37,425 bases of DNA, taken from positions 1 through 37,425 of the IMG/VR virus record IMGVR_UViG_3300049793_000041, one strand, 5' to 3'. The translations under genes were made by a program, and so were the position numbers. This document shows positions 15,884 through 21,380 of this stretch, piece after piece (the stretch's first letter is position 1; each line of letters opens with the position of its first letter). Under the pieces are notes generated by a model that saw nothing but the letters and a program-made list of their open reading frames with translations, was not told the origin of the DNA and ran no database searches. The DNA is from a virus.

Positions 15884-16776
15884 GATGCGCCGCCAGTGCG
15901 CGCCAGGTCGGCAGCTTCAATCTCGGCGTCGCTCATCGGCTCGACTGGTTCGGCGTCAATGGTGCGCGCTGCCTGAGCCGCTGCTTCGGTCGCCTTCAGT
16001 TCCTTGCCGCGCGTCTCGACAATAGCCTTGAATGCCTTGTACAGGTCCATGTTGCCAGTGGCCTGCACTTCCTTTATGCCGACAGTCCAGACAGCGCCCA
16101 TTTCCTCGGTCGTTTTGCAGGCGGCGGCAGCAGCAACCCAATCCTGCGATGTGGTCGGTGCTGCCGTGATGTCGATTTCGGCGCCGATGCTCTTGCCTTC
16201 CATTTCCTCGGCTGTCGGCTGGCTGCCGCACTCGGGGAATGCCTTGCGCAGCGCTTGCGCCTCGGCGCACTTTGCGATCTGGCCGCGCGGGCGCTTCGAC
16301 CACATTGCATTAGGTGCTATGGATTTTTCCTTTCCACCCTTGACCGCGTAGTTCTCGATCCAGTATTCAATCGCCGTGAACTCGGCAATTGTGCCGTTAT
16401 CCAGCAGCTTTTGCACGCGGACGCGGCACCATTCCGGATATTTGATAAGCGCGCCGCCCAGCATTTCTTCAAGCATGGGGCCATATTCTGGCTCGCTCAT
16501 GCCTGCGAACTTGCCAGTGCGCGATGCCTGCGTGCGGTACAGGTTCACGCCTGGCATAACCACATCGCGCATGCTGCCGCTCTTGGCATCCCACATCGGC
16601 ACGATATGCACCGGCTTTTGCATCGGGTCTAGGCCAGCCGCTTGGCAATAGCCCAGCACCATTTGCACCGACCCAATTTGCGCGCCAGGGTACAGCGAGT
16701 TTTGCAACACTCGAATCAAGTCCTCTTCCGTCTGCGCTGTGATTGCGCCGCCCTGCTGTGCTGTGATGTTGCTCAT
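15880..16776 (-). CDS. recT: RecT-family single-strand annealing protein
   Basis: This 298-aa protein (from ATG 16776; an ATG four codons earlier is possible) matches the RecT/Bet class. It has an N-terminal EEDLIRVLQNSLYPGAQ with MVLGYCQAAGLDPMQKPVHI at about 36-55, then DVVMPGVNLYRTQASRTG. A middle part contains EYWIENYA and WSKRPRGQIAKCAEAQALRKAFP at about 161-183, and the C-terminal tail is variable, acidic and Ala-rich. It anneals complementary single strands during phage replication and recombination and works with the exonuclease, whose start overlaps its stop. RecT-Exo pairing in this order is typical. Confidence 0.9.
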   Translation of the reverse strand: MSNITAQQGGAITAQTEEDLIRVLQNSLYPGAQIGSVQMVLGYCQAAGLDPMQKPVHIVPMWDAKSGSMRDVVMPGVNLYRTQASRTGKFAGMSEPEYGPMLEEMLGGALIKYPEWCRVRVQKLLDNGTIAEFTAIEYWIENYAVKGGKEKSIAPNAMWSKRPRGQIAKCAEAQALRKAFPECGSQPTAEEMEGKSIGAEIDITAAPTTSQDWVAAAAACKTTEEMGAVWTVGIKEVQATGNMDLYKAFKAIVETRGKELKATEAAAQAARTIDAEPVEPMSDAEIEAADLARTGGAS

Positions 16777-17020
16777 AGATTCTCTCATGGTTAGAAGTTC
16801 TTTAATTCGATGCAGCGCCCCCTAACCCCAGTAGGGGTATCAGAGGTTCGATGCCTGAAAACAGGAGTGCTGCCAGCTAACGTTCACCGTTAAGCCCTGG
16901 GCCGCAGCATTTACACCAGCCCGTGGATTGTAGGAATTGCACCTTGAGCGATGGATTGCTCTACCACTTCCCTGTTCTTCCAAGCCGCCGAGATTAGCGC
17001 CTGCTATCGCGTGGAGTGCG
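16777..17020 (-). other. Untranslated stretch between structured RNA and recT
   Basis: About 245 bases without a convincing gene. A frame running leftward through 17154-16840 is open but has only a TTG start, no ribosome-binding site and low-complexity content. It also overlaps the structured RNA, so I treat it as non-coding. The segment includes the complementary stretch CCCCTAACCCCAGTAGGGG near 16819-16837, a possible hairpin. It is the leader of recT downstream of the C4-like RNA. Confidence 0.5.
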
Positions 17021-17148
17021 GTCAATGTGGCATCAGAAACGCAAAAAGCCCTTAAGGTATCGGCAGTTTCACGTGGCAGCGTTTGGGATTGAACCCTAGA
17101 AACAACCGAAGCCTTAAGGGCTTCATTCGTCGTTGCTGCCACATCGAC
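17021..17148 (-). ncRNA. C4-like structured antisense RNA, left copy
   Basis: Read leftward, the region holds GAAGCCCTTAAGG (17124-17112) and CCTTAAGGGCTTTTTGC (17057-17041). They form a perfect 12-bp stem followed by T5, with TCGG pairing CCGA just inside. An alternative fold pairs GTGGCAGC (17142-17135) with GCTGCCAC (17080-17073) and encloses hairpins GAAGCC/GGCTTC and GGG/CCC. The 5' arm GTCGATGTGGC can also pair (11 bp, one G-U) with GCCACATTGAC just past the terminator (17031-17021). A homologous copy with compensatory changes lies at 20972-21102. Organisation and conserved GCCGATACC resemble C4-type antisense RNAs of P1/P7 that silence downstream genes. That family name is my inference. 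Confidence 0.62.
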
Positions 17149-17166
17149 GCCCAAATATTCGCACGG

Positions 17167-17394
17167 TTACTGAGATTCCGCAAGCACTTCTTTGCGCGCC
17201 GCCTCTTTCCCCAACTGGTAGGCGTACCAGTATTCGTCCTGCCTGACTATCGGGCCGATTTTCCTGATCGCTTCATTGAGCGTGAGGCGTTCTTCTGCTG
17301 CGGTGCAATAAACGCAATCGAGAAAGCCGCGCTGACCTACTTCGCCGGTGTTGTATCCGAGGTGTTCGTCAAAACAGTGGCTGCATTTGCTCAT
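17167..17394 (-). CDS. Small Cys-rich protein (75 aa), possible zinc-binding
   Basis: The N-terminus has CSHC (residues 4-7) and a second pair CVYC (27-30), a C-x2-C...C-x2-C arrangement suited to bind one zinc ion. A helical C-terminus follows (ERLTLNEAIRKIG, EYWYAYQLGKEAARKEVL). ATG 17394 overlaps the stop of the upstream gene (ATGA); longer starts would run back through that gene. It could be a nucleic-acid-binding or adaptor protein. It is the last gene before the left structured RNA. Confidence 0.62.
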   Translation of the reverse strand: MSKCSHCFDEHLGYNTGEVGQRGFLDCVYCTAAEERLTLNEAIRKIGPIVRQDEYWYAYQLGKEAARKEVLAESQ

Positions 17395-17585
17395 GATGCA
17401 CTCCGATCCATCGGTTTGTAGGCTGCAAGGATTCGCTGTACGGCGGGGAGATTTCGAGCGCTTATGCACTCTTTGCACTGGCACGGCGCTGCGGCGATCC
17501 GCTCACGTGCACCGGCTGCGATGATGCGCGCTTGCTCTGCTCTGTCAACGACTGGATATCCGAAAACGTTACGCTGTTCGCTCAT
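17391..17585 (-). CDS. Hypothetical 64-aa protein
   Basis: A small soluble protein begins MSEQRNVFGYPVVDRAEQAR, followed by an Ala/Arg helix and a CQCKEC cluster (about residues 35-40). The Cys cluster could bind metal but lacks a second pair. Start and stop overlap the neighbours as ATGA. Function unknown. It sits in the first segment of the leftward early operon. Confidence 0.58.
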   Translation of the reverse strand: MSEQRNVFGYPVVDRAEQARIIAAGARERIAAAPCQCKECISARNLPAVQRILAAYKPMDRSAS

Positions 17586-17851
17586 GCTGGCGCCCGTTCA
17601 AGTAATCCAATCACCACCAGCGCAAGCGCCAGGCCAGCGCAAGCCAGGAAGATCGCCAATCCCTCGGCAATCGCTACTTTGTTGATGTCGCGCTCCTGCT
17701 GCGACTTGCCAAGGCAAGAAGGCATGCGAGTGCAGTCTTCGGCGAAGTGCGATAAGCTGCCGCAGCGCGTGCATAGAACAGGAAAGCGTGTCGATTTGCG
17801 AGAATGACAATCACGTCCCTGATTACAATTTCCGGTGCAGCATTCTGTCAT
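17582..17851 (-). CDS. Zinc-knuckle membrane protein (89 aa)
   Basis: The N-terminus is Cys-rich (ECCTGNCNQGRDC, residues 3-15). CTRCGSLSHFAEDC (residues 27-40) is a C-x2-C-x4-H-x4-C zinc knuckle, as in retroviral nucleocapsid proteins. A C-terminal hydrophobic span (about 65-83, EGLAIFLACAGLALALVVIG) anchors it in membrane with the knuckle probably in the cytoplasm. A nucleic-acid-type knuckle on a membrane anchor is unusual. ATGA overlaps on both sides tie it to the early operon. The biological role is unknown. Confidence 0.62.
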   Translation of the reverse strand: MTECCTGNCNQGRDCHSRKSTRFPVLCTRCGSLSHFAEDCTRMPSCLGKSQQERDINKVAIAEGLAIFLACAGLALALVVIGLLERAPA

Positions 17852-18393
17852 GATTGCACCTCACATTTAGCGCAGAGGCGGCGCAGTTCCTTTTCTTGAG
17901 CATCCCGCGCAGCAGCCCGCGCAGCAGCCCCCGCAGCATCCCACGCAGCAGCCCGCGCAGCAGCCCCCGCAGCATCCCACGCAGCAGCCCGCGCAGCAGC
18001 CCACGCAGCAGCCCACGCAGCAGCCCGCGCAGCATCCCCCGCAGCATCCCACGCAGCAGCCCGCGCAGCATCCCCCGCAGCATCTAGTTCCTGCTGGCTG
18101 GTTTCGCCATTCGCAAAGCGTTCGACAACGTCTAACGCGTCAGTGCTGCGCTTGTCGGTCATCAGGTGCTCAACTTGGCGAGCGCACCAGACAGCGAACA
18201 AGCGTATTTCTTTATCGCGGCCCTGCACGGCGCGTAGGCACCACAGCGCATCATCAAAGCCGTTGCTGTCGAGTACCTGCACTATGCTGACCGGCTCATC
18301 GTCGGCCTTTGTCTTGTTGAGAGTGCGCAGCAGCTTGGCCCAGCCTTCGTGGCATGGCGAGTGTTTGCGAATTTGATTTAGTGTGGTTTTCAT
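17848..18393 (-). CDS. Ala-rich tetrapeptide-repeat protein
   Basis: This 181-aa protein has an N-terminal helical domain (residues 1-100) with ALWCLRAVQGRDKEIRLFAV, WCARQVEHLMTDKRSTDALD and VVERFANGETSQQEL, a pattern I recall from small bacterial and phage proteins of unknown role. Residues 105-164 are 15 consecutive tetrapeptides of the form A-A-[G/R/W]-[A/D], which would make one long Ala-rich helix with Trp and Arg at regular intervals. The last 17 residues are charged with two Cys. The ribosome-binding site is AGGAAG. It follows the 28-aa membrane peptide near PL. Repeat number probably varies between relatives. Confidence 0.72.
   Translation of the reverse strand: MKTTLNQIRKHSPCHEGWAKLLRTLNKTKADDEPVSIVQVLDSNGFDDALWCLRAVQGRDKEIRLFAVWCARQVEHLMTDKRSTDALDVVERFANGETSQQELDAAGDAARAAAWDAAGDAARAAAWAAAWAAARAAAWDAAGAAARAAAWDAAGAAARAAARDAQEKELRRLCAKCEVQS
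17902..18081 (-). repeat. In-frame 12-bp tandem array, 15 units
   Basis: Exactly 15 units of 12 bp lie head to tail. On the coding strand each is GCTGC followed by G/T/C-GG and then GAT or GCT, encoding A-A-G/R/W-A/D. A higher order of three units (G, R, W) is visible in most of the array, implying past expansion in 36-bp blocks. Other frames are also open across the array, but these are by-products of the repeat. Confidence 0.9.
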
Positions 18394-18399
18394 GGCTTC

Positions 18400-18486
18400 C
18401 TAATTTTCGTAGTGGTTGGCAAGTACGATGATGCTGAGCATCAGAGATGCAATGCTGAGTATTATTGCAAAATATTCTGTGTACAT
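18400..18486 (-). CDS. 28-aa membrane peptide, first gene after PL
   Basis: A short frame starts at ATG 18486 behind AGAAAG and ends at TAG 18400, seven bases before the next ATG. It encodes MYTEYFAIILSIASLMLSII and then VLANHYEN, a single hydrophobic span with short polar ends. It lies about 35 bases downstream of the predicted PL -10 box. Small membrane peptides at the head of early operons can be toxins, regulators of host membrane proteins or leader peptides. The sequence does not say which. Confidence 0.55.
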   Translation of the reverse strand: MYTEYFAIILSIASLMLSIIVLANHYEN

Positions 18487-18520
18487 GATGTTCTTTCTGT
18501 TGTTCGCTTCGATGTGAAGA

Positions 18521-18550
18521 AGTATAGCGTAAAAGTTTTCGACATGTAAA
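18521..18550 (-). promoter_or_regulatory. Early leftward promoter PL
   Basis: On the minus strand TTTACA (18550-18545) and TATACT (18526-18521) are separated by 18 bp. Each differs from the sigma-70 consensus at one position. It sits upstream of the whole leftward gene run and diverges from PR, with a perfect palindrome overlapping its -35 box. Confidence 0.7.
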
Positions 18551-18557
18551 GTACTTT
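18548..18557. promoter_or_regulatory. Operator candidate between PL and PR
   Basis: AAAGTACTTT is a perfect 10-bp palindrome that overlaps the PL -35 box and lies 20 bp before the PR -35 box. A dimeric helix-turn-helix protein such as the Cro-like product of 18637-18870 could bind here and shut down PL. No second identical site is evident. Confidence 0.45.
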
Positions 18558-18576
18558 TTAAAGAGACAAATTAACG

Positions 18577-18605
18577 TTGTAGAATTGCGAAATGTGATAT
18601 ATGAT
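18577..18605 (+). promoter_or_regulatory. Early rightward promoter PR
   Basis: TTGTAG (18577-18582) and TATGAT (18600-18605) are separated by 17 bp; the -10 box matches consensus at five of six positions. The ATG inside the -10 region is therefore not the start of the downstream gene, which begins at 18637 after AAGGAAG. Confidence 0.6.
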
Positions 18606-18636
18606 TGAGTCTCAACAACGCCAACACAAGGAAGCT

Positions 18637-18870
18637 ATGAATACCGAAGCCAACGAAACGCCGTCTAAGCTGCTTGACTACATCAAGGAGCAGTTCTACC
18701 TAGTCAACGATGCAGCACTGGCGCACTTCCTCAAAGTACCAGCGCCTGTAATTTCTAACATGCGATCTGGTCGCCTCACGTTCGGGGCAAGCTACATCCT
18801 ACGGTTGCACGAACTGACAGGATTGCCAGTTGCAACGATCAAATCCTACCTTCCAACTTCCAAGGAGTAA
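18637..18870 (+). CDS. Cro-like helix-turn-helix protein
   Basis: This 77-aa protein has a lambda-repressor-type helix-turn-helix in NDAALAHFLKVPAPVISNMR (about residues 24-43), followed by FGASYILRLHELTGLPVATI. That is the usual third to fifth helix pattern of Cro/CI-type DNA-binding domains, without a dimerisation or cleavage domain. ATG 18637 follows AAGGAAG; an upstream ATG at 18601 overlaps the PR -10 box and is rejected. As first gene of the rightward early operon it is the likely repressor of PL and PR. No divergent CI partner is present. Confidence 0.72.
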   Translation: MNTEANETPSKLLDYIKEQFYLVNDAALAHFLKVPAPVISNMRSGRLTFGASYILRLHELTGLPVATIKSYLPTSKE

Positions 18871-18873
18871 CAA

Positions 18874-19596
18874 ATGCGCTACGAGTCACCAAAAACAGCT
18901 ATGGGTAACATCGGAGTTTCTTACATATCGGCTGAAAAAGCGGCAAATCAAGCGGAAGAAATGGATAATAACGGCTGCAAGTACTGCACGGGCTGCAAGT
19001 ACTGCACGGACTGCACGGGCTGCAAGGGCTGCACGAACTGCACGGGCTGCAAGGTCTGCACGGACTGCACGGGCTGCACGGGCTGCAAGGGCTGCAAGGG
19101 CTGCACGGACTGCACGTACTGCACGTACTGCACGGACTGCACGGACTGCACGGGCTGCACGGGCTGCAAGGGCTGCAAGGGCTGCACGTACTGCACGTAC
19201 TGCACGGACTGCACGGACTGCACGGGCTTTGTTTCTGGAAAGCCTGGAATCAGTCCAGAGCAGCAAGTCGAAAACTTGGACAAGGTGGCCGCTATCATCT
19301 TGCATGACCAGGCACGACTGGAAATGAGTCTGTGGCACAAAGATGAATCTTGGCGAGACAAGACTTGTGCCGAAGAGGCTGTTTGCGGCACAACGCACTG
19401 CCTTGCAGGATGGTTACAAGTTTGCTCGACTGATCCAGAAATCCGAAACAAAGCGCCTGAAGTTGGCGGCGCTATGCAAGCACCTATTGCCGAGAAGCTG
19501 TTCTATCGTGGCTCCGATGAAGTTATCGCATGGCTCAAAGGCCGCGAATACGTCAAGGAATTGGGCGTTGTTGAAGGTGGCGAGTCGGTCAAATGA
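18874..19596 (+). CDS. Cys-X-X triplet-repeat protein with a C-terminal [10 protein letters not shown] domain
   Basis: This 240-aa protein has three parts. Residues 1-34 are a short polar N-terminus. Residues 35-118 are 28 uninterrupted tripeptides Cys-(Thr/Lys)-(Gly/Asp/Tyr/Asn/Val), placing Cys at every third position. Residues 119-240 form a conserved domain with [31 protein letters not shown] (about 170-183) and [16 protein letters not shown] recall this C-terminal domain from phage and bacterial proteins where a short-period repeat precedes it. A Cys every three residues suggests a narrow helical or solenoid stack with a ladder of thiols, able to bind metal or form disulfides. The ribosome-binding site is AAGGAG. 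Function unknown. Confidence 0.72.
   Translation: MRYESPKTAMGNIGVSYISAEKAANQAEEMDNNGCKYCTGCKYCTDCTGCKGCTNCTGCKVCTDCTGCTGCKGCKGCTDCTYCTYCTDCTDCTGCTGCKGCKGCTYCTYCTDCTDCTGFVSGKPGISPEQQVENLDKVAAIILHDQARLEMSLWHKDESWRDKTCAEEAVCGTTHCLAGWLQVCSTDPEIRNKAPEVGGAMQAPIAEKLFYRGSDEVIAWLKGREYVKELGVVEGGESVK
18976..19227 (+). repeat. In-frame 9-bp tandem array, 28 units (Cys triplets)
   Basis: The array is 28 exact-length units of 9 bp, each TGC-(ACG/AAG)-(GGC/GAC/TAC/AAC/GTC). Synonymous codons are never used: Cys is always TGC, Thr always ACG and Lys always AAG. That implies recent expansion by slippage rather than old divergence. A longer block including [15 protein letters not shown] is itself duplicated. 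Confidence 0.93.
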
Positions 19597-20036
19597 ACTT
19601 CGCAACTCGCAAGTTTCACATGCGAACAGAGCAAGCACGCGAGTCAGCCATAGCGCTGATTCGTAACTTGCCTCTGGATGATTTGCGGCCCATTATGGTT
19701 ACGGTGGAAGAGTTCAAGAAATCACGCAAGCTTGATCAGAATGCGCTGATGTGGGGCGGACCTTTGAAAGACATCAGCGAACAAGCTTGGTTAGAAGGCC
19801 GACAGTACAGCGACGAAATTTGGGCGCATTACTTCAAGGAGCAGTTTTTGCCTGATGAGTTTGACGAGGAACTGTGTATGCCTGGATACGAGAAGTGGAA
19901 TTTTGATCCTGCTGGCGGTCGTGTTCTGGTCGGCAGCACGACAAAATTAACTGTAAAAGGGTTTGCCCAGTATCTGGAATCCGTCTACGCGTTCGGGGCG
20001 AACTTGGGCGTTATTTACCATGTGAAAGCGCCTTAA
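19593..20036 (+). CDS. ninB: NinB-family recombination protein
   Basis: This 147-aa protein matches NinB (Orf family) over its length. The signature NALMWGGPLKDISEQAWLEG (residues 50-69) is followed by YSDEIWAHYFKEQFLPDEF and a C-terminal TTKLTVKGFAQYLESVYAFG. Lambda NinB binds single-stranded DNA and acts in recombination in place of RecFOR. The start overlaps the previous stop (ATGA), and ninG follows directly (TAATG), reproducing the lambda nin order. It fits with RecT-Exo on the other arm. Confidence 0.9.
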   Translation: MNFATRKFHMRTEQARESAIALIRNLPLDDLRPIMVTVEEFKKSRKLDQNALMWGGPLKDISEQAWLEGRQYSDEIWAHYFKEQFLPDEFDEELCMPGYEKWNFDPAGGRVLVGSTTKLTVKGFAQYLESVYAFGANLGVIYHVKAP

Positions 20037-20650
20037 TGACACTACAACGAACCGCATTTATCCGAACCATGCCGAACAAAGAGCCTCGCCCACCGCCTGG
20101 ACCGCGTAAGCGCAAATGCAAAGTATGCCGCGCTCTGTTCGTTCCTCGGTCTATCACACATAAGGCGTGTGGTCCTGGCTGCGCTCAAATAGTTGTCAGT
20201 GATGAGCGGAAAGCGCAAGAGCGCAAGACTGACAAGGTTCGCAAGCTGGCGCTGAAGCGGCGCGGCGACTGGATGAGGGAAGCGCAAGCCAGCTTCAACG
20301 CTTTTATCAGAATGCGCGACAAGTTGGCAGGATATGCATGTGTTTCCAGTGGAAAGCCGCTTGATTGGTCCGGTAATGCCGTAGACGCCGGCCATTTTAG
20401 GAGTGTTGGAAGTGCGCCACATCTTCGCTTCAATGAGGACAACGTACATGCCCAGTCGAAGCAGGAGAACCGTTACGCATCAGGAAACGCTGTTGACTAT
20501 CGTATTGGACTGATTGCCCGCATCGGACTGGTGCGTGTTGAAGCACTGGAAGCTGATCAAACGCCGCGTAAGTACAGCATCGAAGAACTGCAAGCAATCA
20601 AAGCGCACTATCGTGCAAAACTGAAGCAACTACAGGAGTCAGCAAAATGA
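20036..20650 (+). CDS. ninG: NinG-family protein
   Basis: This 204-aa protein has the NinG layout. A Cys pair KCKVCRALF near residue 29 and a second cluster ITHKACGPGCAQ near 45 form a zinc finger. A basic linker rich in Lys/Arg follows, then a C-terminal domain with DAGHFRSVGSAPHLRFNEDN and VHAQSKQENRYASGN (residues about 117-150), a His/Asn-rich core reminiscent of HNH nucleases. NinG is linked to recombination in lambdoid phages. ATG is in a TAATG junction with ninB; a second ATG 11 codons later is possible. Confidence 0.9.
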   Translation: MTLQRTAFIRTMPNKEPRPPPGPRKRKCKVCRALFVPRSITHKACGPGCAQIVVSDERKAQERKTDKVRKLALKRRGDWMREAQASFNAFIRMRDKLAGYACVSSGKPLDWSGNAVDAGHFRSVGSAPHLRFNEDNVHAQSKQENRYASGNAVDYRIGLIARIGLVRVEALEADQTPRKYSIEELQAIKAHYRAKLKQLQESAK

Positions 20651-20751
20651 AGAAATTCCGCTACATCGCATCACACCCGTTCTACTTCATGGCCGTCATC
20701 CTGGCTATTCTCGCATCAGCAATCGAAGGTGACCAGCATGAACAATCCTAA
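20647..20751 (+). CDS. 34-aa membrane peptide
   Basis: The frame starts in the ninG stop (ATGA) and encodes a basic N-terminus (MKKFRYIASH), one hydrophobic span (PFYFMAVILAILASAI) and an acidic tail. The basic head and acidic tail predict a cytoplasmic N-terminus. It overlaps the next gene by 14 bases. Small, unassigned, but the coupling supports translation. Confidence 0.6.
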   Translation: MKKFRYIASHPFYFMAVILAILASAIEGDQHEQS

Positions 20752-20926
20752 TCGAGGCGGCAACGCCAAAATCCGGCCATTGGCGAGCATTCCTAACAAG
20801 GATGGCTTCCAGCTAGTCGGAGTACATCGCAACGGCGCTGAAGCCGTTCTAACCGTGTTCGTTGACGAAAGCGGATTCTACCGAGTTCCAGGGTATGCGG
20901 ATTTGGTGGGATGGAAGATTTTGTAA
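20738..20926 (+). CDS. Hypothetical 62-aa protein
   Basis: A small soluble protein has the predicted strand-rich core GFQLVGVHRNGAEAVLTVFV and a C-terminal GYADLVGWKI. ATG 20738 follows AAGGTGA. It starts inside the preceding membrane-peptide gene and ends just upstream of the right structured RNA. No family recognised. Confidence 0.6.
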   Translation: MNNPNRGGNAKIRPLASIPNKDGFQLVGVHRNGAEAVLTVFVDESGFYRVPGYADLVGWKIL

Positions 20927-20971
20927 GAAAACGCTTGACGGCGGTCAATGTTGAGTGGCAATATCCTTTCT

Positions 20972-21102
20972 GTTGATGTGTGCGCGTTGACAGGATCACG
21001 AAGCCCCTTAGGCCTCGGTGTTTTCAGGGTTAAACGCCCACTTGCGCACACAAGGAAAATGCCGATACCTCAGGGGCTTTTTGCATTCAAGCGCACATCA
21101 AC
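20972..21102 (+). ncRNA. C4-like structured antisense RNA, right copy
   Basis: AAGCCCCTTAGG (21001-21012) pairs with CCTCAGGGGCTT (21068-21079) at 11 of 12 positions, followed by a T5 run (21078-21082). TCGG pairs with CCGA just inside, as in the left copy. The alternative 5' stem is GTGTGCGC (20978-20985) with GCGCACAC (21044-21051). The corresponding stem of the left copy is GTGGCAGC/GCTGCCAC, so both sides changed together. GGG-TTAAAC-GCCC forms the inner hairpin. The 5' arm GTTGATGTGTGCGC can also pair with GCGCACATCAAC just after the terminator (21091-21102), with a 2-base bulge. Such a layout is that of a C4-type antisense RNA facing its own target. The family name is inferred. Confidence 0.65.
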
Positions 21103-21238
21103 CGCACCCCGAGCGTTATCAAGCGGCCATGTTGTTGCCGGCGCGGGAGAAAAGACGATGCGCTTAACTTGCAAGGGCGGCGCGCAGACTTCGACCAGGT
21201 ACTGCAGGAACGGGCAAACAGGTGAAACAGGACGTTAG
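21059..21238 (+). CDS. Possible 59-aa leader protein reading through the RNA terminator
   Basis: An open frame starts at ATG 21059, inside the structured RNA, with AAGGAA just upstream. It reads through the terminator stem, beginning MPIPQGLFAFKRTSTAPRAL and ending with GAQTSTRYCRNGQTGETGR. Its first codons are the conserved GCCGATACC element. The antisense target at 21091-21102 falls inside it, so RNA pairing could block its translation, as in C4-controlled genes. The left copy has no equivalent long frame with a normal start. Coding status is uncertain. Confidence 0.35.
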   Translation: MPIPQGLFAFKRTSTAPRALSSGHVVAGAGEKTMRLTCKGGAQTSTRYCRNGQTGETGR

Positions 21239-21380
21239 GCCATCGTTTAATGGTCGCCCGGAAATCGAATGGTTGGCTTATAGCAGCAGTAGCACAGAAG
21301 AAACATAACCTGTGTGGCTGGAAGGAGGTATTTCACCTCTTTGCCCTTGCCACACGCCCAACTTGGAGAATGGGGAAAAT
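21239..21380 (+). other. Leader of the AN/AY repeat gene
   Basis: No gene is seen in this stretch. It contains GGAAGGAGGTATTTCACCTCTTTGCC near 21319-21344, where AGGAGGT and ACCTC can pair. A ribosome-binding-like AGGAGG is thus partly in a hairpin and no start codon follows it in frame. Together with the structured RNA upstream, the distance from 20926 to 21381 (454 bases) is mostly non-coding regulatory sequence. Confidence 0.45.

Noticed and set aside
15796-16632. A 278-codon plus-strand frame opposite recT and exo
   Set aside because: It lies antisense to two clear recombination genes and has Cys/His/Arg-rich, shadow-type composition.
16930-17010. tRNA-like D-arm string (AGTGGTAGAGCA) on the minus strand
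   Set aside because: No matching acceptor, anticodon or T arm could be formed around it, so it is a chance resemblance.
17041-17124. Left structured element read as a tRNA because of GGGTTCAATCCC
   Set aside because: The supposed T stem does not pair over five bases and no D arm exists. The alternative hairpins match the copy at 20972 instead.
16840-17154. Open minus-strand frame of 104 codons across the left structured RNA
   Set aside because: It has a TTG start, no ribosome-binding site and no family resemblance, and it overlaps paired RNA stems. An RNA explains the sequence better.
17823-18083. Leu-Arg-Gly or Cys-Gly repeat proteins in other frames of the 12-bp array
   Set aside because: All frames of a 12-bp repeat without stops stay open. 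Only the Ala-rich frame continues into a conserved domain with a ribosome-binding site and operon couplings.
17902-19227. Repeat clusters resembling a CRISPR array
   Set aside because: The units are 9-12 bp tandem repeats without spacers, all in frame within genes. There is no repeat-spacer alternation and no cas gene.
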